A DNA stretch of 64,000 bases from assembly GCF_900478135.1 (NCBI RefSeq), contig NZ_LS483470.1:2290501-2354500 (forward strand), in the 5' to 3' direction. This document shows, piece after piece, positions 35,500 to 45,038 of the stretch. This stretch comes from Leminorella richardii. GTDB lineage: Bacteria > Pseudomonadota > Gammaproteobacteria > Enterobacterales > Enterobacteriaceae. The notes under the pieces were generated by a model that did not search any database, was not told the DNA's origin, and saw only the letters and a list, made by a program, of their open reading frames with translations. Position 1 is the stretch's first letter. Every line of letters starts with the position of its first letter. A program made the translations under genes and the position numbers.

Positions 35500-38316
35500 T
35501 CATTTTACGTTAAGCGCGTCTTCAATTAACTGTTTTTGCTGTTCCTGGTGCACCGACATATAGCCCACCGCCGGAGAGGCAGAGGCCGGGCGACCGGCAT
35601 ACTTCAGCGCGGCTCCCTGAGGAATAGCTTCCCGGAAGTGGTGCTGGCTACAGTACCAGGCACCCTGGTTCTGTGGCTCTTCCTGACACCAGACAAAGTC
35701 TTTCACATGGGCATAGTCACGCAGCGCGTTGGCCACTGCCTGCATAGGGAAAGGATAAAGCTGTTCAATCCGTACGATGGCGACGTTAGTCTGACCGTTA
35801 GCGCGGCGCTGTTCCAGAAGGTCGTAATAAACTTTACCGGAACAAAACACAACGCGTTTAACTTTTTTCGCATTCAGATTGTCCACTTCCCCAATGGCTG
35901 GCTGGAAGCTGCCGTTAGCCAATTCATCCAGTGATGAAATAGCCAGAGGATGACGCAGTAGAGACTTCGGCGACATCACAATAAGCGGGCGACGCATACC
36001 GCGCAGCGCCTGACGCCGCAGCATGTGGTAAACCTGAGCAGGTGTAGAAGGCACACAAACCTGAATATTCTGCTCTGCACACAGCTGCAGATAGCGTTCT
36101 AAACGGGCTGAAGAGTGCTCAGGCCCCTGTCCTTCATAGCCGTGCGGCAGCAGCATCACTAGGCCACACATCCGCCCCCACTTCTGCTCACCGGAGCTGA
36201 TGAACTGGTCAATCACTACCTGAGCGCCGTTGGCGAAATCACCAAACTGCGCTTCCCAAATGGTGAGCGTACGGGGGTCTGCGGTCGCATAGCCGTACTC
36301 AAAGGCCAGCACGCCCGCTTCCGTTAGCACAGAATCCCACACCTGAAATCCGCTCTGCCCACTGTGAATGTTCGCCAGAGGTATATAGTAGGAACCGTCT
36401 TTCTGGTTGTGCACCACCGCGTGACGGTGGAAGAACGTGCCTCGACCAGAATCTTCACCGGAAATACGAACCGGTGTGTTTTCATCTACCAGCGTCGCAT
36501 AGGCCAAGTTTTCTGCCGCGCCCCAGTCAAACGGCTTTTCGCCTTCCGCCATCAGTGCCCGGTCGTCATAAATCTTGGACACCCTAGGATGCAGCTCAAT
36601 ACCCTCAGGGATCTGACTAATACGGCGCGCCAGATCCTGAAGGCGTTTGGTATCCACTTCGCTAGCGTAGGGCTCGTCCCATTCGTGATTCAGGTACGGT
36701 GCCCACGACAGGTTTTGCGTATTGATGGGCCGCCACTCGTCCACCACACAGTCTCCGCGATCCAACGCGTCGCGATAGACGTTCACCATTTCGGTCACGT
36801 CCTCTGCGGATGCCGTTTTTTCTTCAATCAGGCGATCGGCATACACTTTACGCGGCGTCGGGTGCTTTTTAATCTTGGTGTACATCATCGGCTGAGTCGC
36901 ACTTGGCTCATCCGCTTCATTGTGCCCATGGCGGCGATAGCACAGCAGGTCGATCATCACGTCCCGCTTAAAGGTGTTGCGATAGTCCAGCGATAGGCGA
37001 GTAATAAAAGCAACTGCTTCCGGATCGTCCGCGTTTACGTGGAAAATCGGCGCCTGAACCATCTTGGCAATGTCAGTACAGTATTCTGTCGAACGAACGT
37101 CCTGCGGATACGACGTGGTAAAACCGATCTGGTTGTTAATCACAATACGTACCGTGCCACCCACTTCGTAGGCGCGCACTTGAGACATGTTCAGCGTCTC
37201 CTGAACGATGCCCTGACCGATGACCGCCGCGTCACCGTGGATAGTAATAGGCAGAACACGATTGCTGTCCCCCATGCCTGCGGCCTCCAAGCGATCCCGA
37301 CGGGCGCGTACAGAGCCGATAACAACAGGGCTAACAATTTCCAAATGCGAAGGGTTAAACGCCAGCGTAAGGTGAACCTGAGCGCCTTCTGTTTCAAAAT
37401 CTGAAGAGAAGCCCTGGTGATACTTCACGTCGCCAGTGCCGAGGTGGTCTTTATGGATACCCGCAAACTCGTCAAACAGATCCCCGGGACGTTTACCCAG
37501 TAGGTTAACCAGAACGTTAAGACGCCCGCGGTGAGCCATACCTAACACCACTTCTTTCGCACCGCCGCGCGCGGCGTGGCGAACCATCTCTTTCAGCATA
37601 GGGATCAGCGCATCACCACCTTCCAGCGAGAAGCGCTTAGCGCCGGGGTACTTAGCGCCCAGATAGCGCTCTAGCCCTTCCGCCGCCGTCAGCTCGCGTA
37701 AAAAGCGTTTTTTCTCTTCGCGACCAAAGTCACCCTTGCCTGACACCGATTCAAGCCGCTGTTGGATCCAGCGCTTTTCTTCTGTGTTGGTAATGTGCAT
37801 ATATTCAGCGCCGATAGAGTCGCAGTAAGTCTGCTTCAGCGCCTGATACAGGTCAGCCAGCTTCATGGTTTCTTTGCCGATGGCGTAAGAGCCCACGTTG
37901 AAGGTCTCCTGCATGTCTTCTTCGGTCAGGTTGTGAAACGCAGGATCGAGCTCCTGTACCGGCTCTTTATAGCGAAGCTTGATAGGATCGAGATTGGCGT
38001 TTTGATGACCGCGAAAGCGGAAGGCGTTAATTAACTGCAGGACTCTAACCTGCTTGGCGTCTTTTTCCGGGTCGCTGACGTTGGACGTATAGCGTTTAGT
38101 GTCTTTAGCCAGACGGCGAAAATAGTCGCGAGTCGTTGAATGAAACTGTTCAGGGCTGAGAGCGTCAGCGGGCATCGTGTCAAACGTTTTACGCCAGCTT
38201 TCGTCGATAGAGTCCGGGTCCGTCAGATAGTCTTCATAGAGTTGTTCTATATAGGACTGGTTTGCACCAGCAAGATAGGAGGAGTCTAACCAAGACTTCA
38301 GTGCACCGTTCTGCAT
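35500..38316 (-). CDS. sucA: SucA, 2-oxoglutarate dehydrogenase E1
   Basis: Thiamine-diphosphate-dependent decarboxylase of the OGDH complex, 938 residues (E. coli 933). The start MQNGALKSWLDSSYLAGANQ matches E. coli. The ThDP region HGDAAVIGQGIVQETLNM, the MAHRGRLNVLVNLLGK block and the C-terminal LLPHGYEGQGPEHSSARLERYLQL block are intact. It is the first gene of sucABCD here; in E. coli it follows sdhCDAB, which is absent from this locus. Confidence 0.98.
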   Translation of the reverse strand: MQNGALKSWLDSSYLAGANQSYIEQLYEDYLTDPDSIDESWRKTFDTMPADALSPEQFHSTTRDYFRRLAKDTKRYTSNVSDPEKDAKQVRVLQLINAFRFRGHQNANLDPIKLRYKEPVQELDPAFHNLTEEDMQETFNVGSYAIGKETMKLADLYQALKQTYCDSIGAEYMHITNTEEKRWIQQRLESVSGKGDFGREEKKRFLRELTAAEGLERYLGAKYPGAKRFSLEGGDALIPMLKEMVRHAARGGAKEVVLGMAHRGRLNVLVNLLGKRPGDLFDEFAGIHKDHLGTGDVKYHQGFSSDFETEGAQVHLTLAFNPSHLEIVSPVVIGSVRARRDRLEAAGMGDSNRVLPITIHGDAAVIGQGIVQETLNMSQVRAYEVGGTVRIVINNQIGFTTSYPQDVRSTEYCTDIAKMVQAPIFHVNADDPEAVAFITRLSLDYRNTFKRDVMIDLLCYRRHGHNEADEPSATQPMMYTKIKKHPTPRKVYADRLIEEKTASAEDVTEMVNVYRDALDRGDCVVDEWRPINTQNLSWAPYLNHEWDEPYASEVDTKRLQDLARRISQIPEGIELHPRVSKIYDDRALMAEGEKPFDWGAAENLAYATLVDENTPVRISGEDSGRGTFFHRHAVVHNQKDGSYYIPLANIHSGQSGFQVWDSVLTEAGVLAFEYGYATADPRTLTIWEAQFGDFANGAQVVIDQFISSGEQKWGRMCGLVMLLPHGYEGQGPEHSSARLERYLQLCAEQNIQVCVPSTPAQVYHMLRRQALRGMRRPLIVMSPKSLLRHPLAISSLDELANGSFQPAIGEVDNLNAKKVKRVVFCSGKVYYDLLEQRRANGQTNVAIVRIEQLYPFPMQAVANALRDYAHVKDFVWCQEEPQNQGAWYCSQHHFREAIPQGAALKYAGRPASASPAVGYMSVHQEQQKQLIEDALNVK

Positions 38317-38960
38317 TATGACCTCTTAAGCATCATGCTTTAAGTATGTGCCGTCGCAGAATCAGTAGCGTCTTTAACATGTCGTTACTAAAAAACCACA
38401 ATCCCATATGGTAAATGATAAAAGATGCTGTCTGTTTTGCGCTGCGCGGCACGGAAAACGTTCGCCGTGACTACATTCGCTTTTATTAATACCAGATAAT
38501 TGCTTTCAATATAAGCCGTTACGCGATAATGACTGCTGTTTTTATAGACACTCAGTCCACCATCAAGGTATTAAATAAATGAGGTATAACTCATATCACT
38601 TGCTATCACTTATCTCGATACTGCAACTTTCTTGCAACATTTCGATTGGAATGCCCTGAGTATAGAGCCTATTTTCACAAATACAATTCAAATAAAAACA
38701 GATTTATAACATTTTGCCCAAATAGTGAGCACGATCACAATCAATAAAAAACCATTAAAAACAATAAGTTTATCTCGACACCTCAATCTACAATGTTAAT
38801 GGAATGATAAATAAGGGTCAATTTGTAAAAAAAAAGTAAAATACCGCTTCACGGTGGTCTAAATTTATGCAACTGTAATAAGTATAGTTTGTGACGAAAA
38901 AGGCAATCGCGGTTTTACATTGCCTGACTCCTTAGAAATGAATATATAGCGGAGACAATC
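38317..38960. other. sucA-gltA divergent intergenic region without sdhCDAB
   Basis: A 644-bp AT-rich control region between divergent sucA and gltA with no supported gene. In E. coli and Yersinia sdhCDAB lies here. It contains a good CRP site at 38720-38741. I see no remnant of sdhC or sdhB coding sequence by eye on either strand. Confidence 0.75.
38720..38741. promoter_or_regulatory. Predicted CRP site in the sucA-gltA control region
   Basis: Core AGTGAGCACGATCACA matches TGTGA, six bases, TCACA with one mismatch. It is 220 bp before gltA and 404 bp before sucA. In E. coli the gltA-sdhC region is also under CRP control, so it may be the retained ancestral site. Confidence 0.7.
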
Positions 38961-40257
38961 ATGGCTGTAGAAAAAAAAGCGACGTTGATCCTCGACGACG
39001 GCAGAAATATTGAACTCCCGATCTTGAGCGGAACTCTGGGTGAAGACGTGTTGGACGTTAGAACTTTGGGTTCAAAAGGACTGTTCACTTACGATCCGGG
39101 CTATCTGTCCACTGCGTCTTGCGAATCGCAAATCACCTTTATCGACGGTAACGAAGGGATTTTATTGCACCGCGGTTTTCCCATTGCCCAACTGGCGAAA
39201 CAGTCCACCTACCTAGAGGTGTGCTACATTCTGCTGTACGGCGAGACGCCCAGCGCAGAGCAATTCGCCACTTTTAAAGACATCGTTACACGCCACACGA
39301 TGATCCACGAGCAGATCACTCGGCTATTCCAAGGATTTCGCCGCGACTCACACCCCATGGCAGTGCTGTGCGGTGTGACAGGCGCGCTGGCGGCGTTCTA
39401 TCACGATTCTTTAGACGTTCACAACGAACGCCATCGCGAAATTACCGCCTTCCGGCTGCTGTCCAAAATGCCCACCGTGGCCGCTATGTGCTACAAATAC
39501 TCTGTTGGTCAGCCGTTTATGTACCCGCGCAATGACCTCTCCTATGCGGGGAACTTCCTGCATATGATGTTTGCGACCCCTTGTGAAAACTATGTGGTGA
39601 ATCCGGTCATTGAACGCGCTATGGATCGCATCCTTATTCTACATGCTGACCACGAACAGAATGCGTCAACCTCAACGGTGAGAACGGCCGGCTCCTCGGG
39701 CGCCAATCCGTTCGCCTGTATTGCAGCAGGCATCGCCTCACTGTGGGGGCCCCGCTCACGGCGGCGCCAACGAAGCCTGCCTGAAGATGCTGGAAGAAAT
39801 CGGCAGCGTAGACCGCATTCCTGAATTTATCGCCAAGGCTAAAGATAAAGACGATCCGTTCCGACTGATGGGCTTCGGCCACCGGGTCTATAAAAACTAT
39901 GACCCGCGCGCTACCGTCATGCGTGAAACCTGTCATGAAGTCCTTCAGGAGCTGAAGCTTGAAGATGAATTGCTGGATATCGCGATGGAGCTGGAAAAAA
40001 TTGCCTTAAGCGATCCCTACTTTATCGAGAAGAAGCTTTACCCGAACGTGGACTTCTACTCAGGTATCATTCTGAAGGCCATCGGTATTCCAACCTCGAT
40101 GTTTACGGTTATCTTTGCCATTGCCCGCACCATCGGCTGGATCGCCCACTGGAACGAAATGTATGCCGACGGCATACGTATCGCCCGCCCACGCCAACGC
40201 TATATGGGCTATACCGAACGTGAGTTTCACAGTCAATTGCCGAAAGACAACGAGTAA
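38961..40257 (+). pseudogene. gltA: GltA, citrate synthase, broken by a one-base frameshift
   Basis: Hexameric type II citrate synthase, the entry enzyme of the TCA cycle. Codons 1 to about 263 match E. coli GltA well (ITFIDGNEGILLHRGFPI, RDSHPMAVLCG, ADHEQNASTSTVRTAGSSGANPFACIAAGIASLWGP). At a G5C4 run (39745-39753) the frame shifts: one extra G turns GPAHGGANEA into GPRSRRRQRS and a stop follows at 39822. In the +1 frame the protein resumes at once (AHGGANEACLKMLEEIGSVD) with catalytic His and Asp regions to ARPRQRYMGYTERE. Removing one base restores 431 residues. Either a real mutation or a homopolymer sequencing error. Confidence 0.93.
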
Positions 40258-40274
40258 GCGTTAATCGTCACAGT

Positions 40275-40303
40275 AAAAAGTCCGGGATATCCCGGACTTT
40301 TTT
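40275..40303 (+). terminator. Terminator after gltA
   Basis: Perfect stem AAAAAGTCCGGGAT / ATCCCGGACTTTTT with no unpaired base at the centre, ending in six T. It can act in both directions for gltA and the convergent phs operon. Confidence 0.9.
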
Positions 40304-40347
40304 ATTTCTATTCAAACTAGCGTCAAACTAACACTCGCAGGCTAATC

Positions 40348-41109
40348 TTACTCTTTTGCCGAGTGACTATCGGGATGTTGGCGATGACGATGGTAGCCGT
40401 CCACCATGCTCTTAAAGGTCTGCGTCGGCGTATCCCCGATGGTACAAAGATAGAAATGGCCAAAGATAAACAGTAGCCCTACGACAGCCAGCACCAGATG
40501 CGCCTTCAGCATCCAGTAACCGCCCGCCACCTCAGGGAACAGGCACAGCAAACCGGTTAACAGCAACAGTGGTACCAGTAAATACATCACGCCAATGTAG
40601 GCCAGTTGCTGTAGCGGATTAAACTTACTCTGTTCAGTGACCGGGAACGGATGGGATTCCCCTTTCATAATGCCAAACAGATAAAAGCGCGCCTGCTGAA
40701 TACTGCGCCCCACCAGCCCCTGCCACTGAATGCGGTAGTGAACGCCGTTGCCGCTGACCATATTAATCGCCACAAAGCCCAGCCAAAAGACAAGCAGCAG
40801 ATAGCCACAGATCTCGTGCAGCGCAACCTGAGCCGGAACGTTGCCAATAGAAAAGTGATTAAACAGGCCACTGACTAACAGAAGAATAAACAGCAGCGCG
40901 TTCCCCCAGTGCCAGCAGCGCACGGCTTTAGAGTAAAGATAGGTTTTCTCCTCTGCGCCGGCTTCTGTCTTTGGCGTTAACCAACATCGCAGCAGCCCGT
41001 GTAGCGCAAGTACAGCCAACAGGCCAACCACCAGCACCCCTGCGATAATCAGCCACGTGGGCCAGTAGTTCGGCGTATAGTAAAGCTCGGCACCCCATAA
41101 GCTGTTCAT
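40348..41109 (-). CDS. phsC: PhsC, thiosulfate reductase cytochrome b subunit
   Basis: Inner-membrane diheme cytochrome b that passes electrons from menaquinol to PhsB. The 253-residue protein has about five membrane spans with candidate heme His residues (CWHWGNALLF, GLFNHFSIG, LHEICGYLLL, KAHLVLAVVGLLFIFGHFYL). It belongs to the PhsC/formate-dehydrogenase-gamma group. Last gene of phsABC; the ATG overlaps the phsB stop as ATGA. Confidence 0.92.
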   Translation of the reverse strand: MNSLWGAELYYTPNYWPTWLIIAGVLVVGLLAVLALHGLLRCWLTPKTEAGAEEKTYLYSKAVRCWHWGNALLFILLLVSGLFNHFSIGNVPAQVALHEICGYLLLVFWLGFVAINMVSGNGVHYRIQWQGLVGRSIQQARFYLFGIMKGESHPFPVTEQSKFNPLQQLAYIGVMYLLVPLLLLTGLLCLFPEVAGGYWMLKAHLVLAVVGLLFIFGHFYLCTIGDTPTQTFKSMVDGYHRHRQHPDSHSAKE

Positions 41110-41675
41110 GCTTTATCCCCCAAATGTGTCTCTTTGCGGCGAAACAGTGCCGGTTTACCTACGTTCTCCAACTGATACTGATAGGCATTATGCTGAGAAA
41201 TCCACTGTGTTATCTCTGGCGCATCGGCCCGCCCAAAGCGCAGCGCATCTGTTGGGCAAACGCTAACACAGGCGGGATCGAGCCCTTGAGCAAGGCGTGT
41301 ATCGGCACAGAAGTTGCACTTATCGGCAACGTGAGTTTCCGGATGAAGGTAGCGCACATGGTACGGGCAAGCCGCCACGCAGTAGTCACAGCCTAGGCAT
41401 TTTTTCGCATCAACGCGCACGATGCCGTTGTCGTCGCGCCAGGATGCACCGGTCGGGCAAACGGAAATACAGGGTGCATCTTCACAGTGCTGGCAGGAGA
41501 CGCGGAAAAACTGGAAGTGCATGCCTCCAGCACTCTCCTCTGGCCCTCGAACCTGAACCTGAAGACGGCTATAGCCTTCGGGCACATCGTTAACGGTTTT
41601 ACAGGCGACAGTACAGGCCTGACAGCCAATGCAGCGTTTTTCATCGTGCAGCATGACGTAATGATTATTGCTCAT
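41106..41675 (-). CDS. phsB: PhsB, thiosulfate reductase iron-sulfur subunit
   Basis: Electron-transfer subunit with four [4Fe-4S] clusters. I start at the ATG at 41673-41675, giving MSNNHYVMLHDEKRCIGCQA; a longer frame from 41735 overlaps phsA. The 189-residue protein has the clusters CIGCQACTVAC, CQHCEDAPCISVCP, CLGCDYCVAACPY and CNFCADTRLAQ...CVSVCP. It has no signal peptide and should be exported with PhsA. It follows phsA by 11 bp. Confidence 0.94.
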   Translation of the reverse strand: MSNNHYVMLHDEKRCIGCQACTVACKTVNDVPEGYSRLQVQVRGPEESAGGMHFQFFRVSCQHCEDAPCISVCPTGASWRDDNGIVRVDAKKCLGCDYCVAACPYHVRYLHPETHVADKCNFCADTRLAQGLDPACVSVCPTDALRFGRADAPEITQWISQHNAYQYQLENVGKPALFRRKETHLGDKA

Positions 41676-41686
41676 CTCTTTTCTCC

Positions 41687-43966
41687 TTAACCACGACTCA
41701 GCTGAACGCCTGCGGTGTGAACATTGGTACCGCAAACCGGGCTTGTTTCATGGGGTAGAAGGTTACCGCAGTGTACGCCGTGGGTTGTGGCCGCCGTTTT
41801 GGCTCCCGCTTTAGCACCAAAGCCCATGTAGACAAACAGCGTGTCAGGCCGGACGGCTGGGGTCACCAAAGCGGTGCCCTTCTCTTTGCCGACTGCGTTG
41901 CTAAGCCACACTTCGTCACCGGTTTTAATGCCCTTGGATTTTGCCGTTTCAGGATGGATCCAGACTGGGTTATCCCACATCAACTCTGACAGCATGGGGA
42001 CATACTGCGTCGCGCCGTTGGTGTGAACCGCCACCTTGCCCTGAATAAAGTAGAGTTCCCCCTCCTCTTTCAAAGGGAATTGACGATAGAGCGGAGCGCC
42101 AAAGCCCGCAGCCAGTCCTTCCAGCGTTTCGGAATACAGCTCAATCAGGCCACTGGGAGATTTAAACTTCAGCTCGTCGCTAAAGGTGCCATCGGCAGAC
42201 AGCCCTGCAGCTGCTTTTGGATAGGCGCGGATAAACGCGTTAACAGACTCAGGCTCGCGCAGCAGTAGCGGAATGCCGTAAGAAAGATAGCCCGTCTGGC
42301 GGATTTTCTTGTAGAACGCCTCATCGCCCTTAGCCTGAAACAGCTGCCGTGTCGCCATATCCTTCCAGGGGAAGAACTTCTCCAGCCCTAACACACCGCC
42401 CAGCTCCTGCCATATCTGCCAGCTTGGTCTGGCGTTGCCAATCGGCGTGACCACCTGTTGGCGAACCGCATAGGCTGGGTTCAGACCGGATACGTCAGAA
42501 ATCTCCTCATCGCGCTCTAAATAGGTACATTCAGGCAGCAGATAGTCGGCATAGGCAGCGCTTTCGCTAAGATAAACGTCACAGCTGACCACCAGCTCCA
42601 GCTTCTCCAGCGTTTTCACCAGTTCAGGACGACCGGTGACCGTTTGCAAAGGATTGTGGCGTGACATAACCCAGGCTTTCACTGCATAGGGTTTTTCCGT
42701 CTCCACGGCGTCAATAATGCTTTGAACAATGCCACCGCTCTTATTGATGTATTTAAACTCCGGCCGCGTGGCATCAATCCTTTTGGCGGTAATTTTTGGC
42801 ATATCCTTCACGCCGGGTTTCGCCAGCGAAGGGGCAACGGCTTCACCAGCCAGCTTGTTATACTTATCCGCACCTTTTTTCTGATACATCCCGCCGCTGC
42901 GTTCAATGCTGCCGAGCAGCGCGTTCATAGTGAAAATCATGCGGCGCATGTCGAGCTCTTCTTTGTTATAGGTCGCCCGGTGCCCTGGGTTCACGATAAC
43001 ATGAGGCGCCGCAGCGGCGATCTCTCTGGCAATGCGGCGGATAACCTCTGCGGAAATATCCGAGTGCTTTTCCGCCCATTCTGGTGTGGTTTCTTTCAGC
43101 GATGCCGACAGCTGTTCGAAGCCAACCGTGTAACGCTGTACGAAGGCCTTGTCATACAGGTCTTCTTCTATTAATACGTGACACATAGCCTGCAGGACTG
43201 GCAGATCGCCGCCGGGTCGGATTGCGTGCCACTCGTCAGCCTTGCTGGAAAATACCGACAGTCTGGGATCGAAGCTAACGACTTTGGCACCATTCTCCTG
43301 CGCCATCATCATTTCGTGCGTATCGGCAACTTCAATGCCTTCATAGAGGTTATGGCCAAAGGCCAACATATAGCGCGTATTTCCAATATCCATCGCCAGA
43401 TCGCCGCCCATCATGACCTGAGCTGCAATGGCTTTTCCCGCTGGGCAAGTTGAAGCATGAGTAAAGGTATTGGGTGAACCAAACGCGCTCGCCAGATGGA
43501 ACAGATGAGAAGACAGCGAGCCAGATTTCGAGGAAAAGGCAACGCTTTCTGCGCCGAAGCTCTGTTTGATCCCGTTGAGCTTTTCGGCAATTTCCCGATA
43601 GGCCTGCTCCCAAGTAATGACCTCCCACTCTCCAGCACCTCTGGGGCCTTTACGCTTCATCGGTTGAACAATTCGCGCAGGATCGTTAATCAGGCTCACA
43701 CCGCTGCCACCGCGCGCACACACTCGAGATCCTTGATGTTCTGCGTGCGTATTACCTTGAATAAAAACGGTTTTGTTATTGATAACCTGTGCCTCTATCG
43801 GGCAGCGAAATGAACACATCTCACACAGGCTTGGGGTTAAACTGCTCTTGCCATTTAGCATCTCAGGCGGTTGAAGCGCCAGTGCGCCCGGAGCAAAGCT
43901 GCCGATAGCATATCCGGCACACCCTACTCCAACACCTTTGATAAAATCACGACGATTAATGCTCAC
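41687..43966 (-). CDS. phsA: PhsA, thiosulfate reductase molybdopterin subunit
   Basis: Catalytic subunit that reduces thiosulfate to sulfide and sulfite in the periplasm, giving H2S. The 759-residue product has a Tat signal (NRRDFIKG, residues 4-11), the [4Fe-4S] motif CEMCSFRCPIEA, and the presumed Mo-ligand Cys in THASTCPAGK. Similarity to Salmonella PhsA runs end to end from memory (SSKSGSLSSHLFHLA, YLSESAAYADYLLPECTYLE). The operon phsABC is complete. It sits between gltA and nei, where E. coli has no such genes, and requires molybdate. Confidence 0.95.
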   Translation of the reverse strand: MSINRRDFIKGVGVGCAGYAIGSFAPGALALQPPEMLNGKSSLTPSLCEMCSFRCPIEAQVINNKTVFIQGNTHAEHQGSRVCARGGSGVSLINDPARIVQPMKRKGPRGAGEWEVITWEQAYREIAEKLNGIKQSFGAESVAFSSKSGSLSSHLFHLASAFGSPNTFTHASTCPAGKAIAAQVMMGGDLAMDIGNTRYMLAFGHNLYEGIEVADTHEMMMAQENGAKVVSFDPRLSVFSSKADEWHAIRPGGDLPVLQAMCHVLIEEDLYDKAFVQRYTVGFEQLSASLKETTPEWAEKHSDISAEVIRRIAREIAAAAPHVIVNPGHRATYNKEELDMRRMIFTMNALLGSIERSGGMYQKKGADKYNKLAGEAVAPSLAKPGVKDMPKITAKRIDATRPEFKYINKSGGIVQSIIDAVETEKPYAVKAWVMSRHNPLQTVTGRPELVKTLEKLELVVSCDVYLSESAAYADYLLPECTYLERDEEISDVSGLNPAYAVRQQVVTPIGNARPSWQIWQELGGVLGLEKFFPWKDMATRQLFQAKGDEAFYKKIRQTGYLSYGIPLLLREPESVNAFIRAYPKAAAGLSADGTFSDELKFKSPSGLIELYSETLEGLAAGFGAPLYRQFPLKEEGELYFIQGKVAVHTNGATQYVPMLSELMWDNPVWIHPETAKSKGIKTGDEVWLSNAVGKEKGTALVTPAVRPDTLFVYMGFGAKAGAKTAATTHGVHCGNLLPHETSPVCGTNVHTAGVQLSRG

Positions 43967-44132
43967 ACATCCTCCTATCTATTTTTTTAATTATTGAAAT
44001 AATCATAAAGAGTTATGCCAGCGATTTTATTGATCGACACGACAGTTTCACTTACAGATGGCGAACCAAGCCATACATAAAAATAATATTATCTAAATAA
44101 TTGGTAGATAATGTGGTGAATATGTTAAGCAT

Positions 44133-44162
44133 AGGAATCATTCGCTAATGCGAATGATTCCT
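44133..44162. repeat. Perfect 13-bp inverted repeat between phsA and nei
   Basis: AGGAATCATTCGC (44133-44145), loop TAAT, GCGAATGATTCCT (44150-44162). It is 51 bp beyond the nei stop and 167 bp upstream of phsA. Neither side has a T run, so it is not a standard terminator; it could be an operator or an RNA hairpin that stabilises the nei transcript end. Confidence 0.75.
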
Positions 44163-44212
44163 GCTCTATTCAGTAGAAAGCGTTTGTAGGTAAGTTCTAA
44201 AACGAGGGTTGT

Positions 44213-45004
44213 CTAGTGCTGGCAGCCGGGACAGTAATAGAAAGGCCGGGACGACAAAGAGCTTTTGACGATCTCTGTGCCGCACCGTTCACAGGGCTGC
44301 CCGTCTTTAGCAAAGACGTGAAACTGAAACAGCGCCCCGTGATGATGTGCGGGATTAGCTTCACCGCGAGTCTGATAAGAAAGCAGAGGAATAGACACCA
44401 GCGATTTTGCCAGCGTGTCCAGAGCATCCTCTGTCAGGGAAGATGGTTTATGGGAAGGATGTATTCCGGCATCCCACAAAATTTCGACCCGTAGATAGTT
44501 CCCCAGCCCAGCAAGAAAGGCCTGATCGAGCAGCATGCCCCCCAACTGACGCTGGCGAAAGGGTTTATCCAACAGACGTTCACGCACTTTTTGCCAGGTT
44601 AGCGATGGGTCAAGTACGTCTGGCCCGATGCGCAGTAAAAAAGGGTGTTGGAGAATAGCGTCTCTGGAGCCAACCTCTATATCTGACGCGCTATACAGCA
44701 GGATCCCCTGCTCTGCCGTTTCCAGCGCCACCCGCAGCTCGCGCTTGGTTTCAGGGCGTTCCCCTGATACCACTACGTCCCAAATACCGTATAGCTGATT
44801 GTGGCTATACATCGTTAAGCCATTGGAGAAATGGGTTAACAGTGCCTTTCCTCGCGTCTCAATTTCAGCGATTTTTTGACCAACAAGCTGGGATTCATAG
44901 GGCTTAAGAGAGGAAAACGCAAACCACACGTTGGTTAATATTTTTCCCTCAACGGCGTCGATCAGTTTGTCTGCGGCGCGACGGATTTCAGGTCCTTCCG
45001 GCAT
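44213..45004 (-). CDS. nei: Nei, endonuclease VIII
   Basis: DNA glycosylase/AP lyase that removes oxidised pyrimidines. The 263-residue protein has the Fpg/Nei start MPEGPEIRRAADKL with the catalytic Pro and Glu, the RGKALLTHF Lys, the H2TH region GGMLLDQAFLAGLGNYLRVEILW, and a C-terminal zinc finger with the two pairs CERC and CPGC. Next to ybgI, but pxpBCA (ybgJKL), which lie between the two in E. coli, are absent. Confidence 0.96.
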   Translation of the reverse strand: MPEGPEIRRAADKLIDAVEGKILTNVWFAFSSLKPYESQLVGQKIAEIETRGKALLTHFSNGLTMYSHNQLYGIWDVVVSGERPETKRELRVALETAEQGILLYSASDIEVGSRDAILQHPFLLRIGPDVLDPSLTWQKVRERLLDKPFRQRQLGGMLLDQAFLAGLGNYLRVEILWDAGIHPSHKPSSLTEDALDTLAKSLVSIPLLSYQTRGEANPAHHHGALFQFHVFAKDGQPCERCGTEIVKSSLSSRPFYYCPGCQH

Positions 45005-45038
45005 CTTTCAACTCCTTGAACAATAAAGATAACGGTGA

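Noticed and set aside
39721..39824. Programmed ribosomal frameshift in gltA
   Set aside because: No slippery heptamer with downstream structure is apparent and citrate synthase is not known to use recoding; mutation or sequencing error is simpler.
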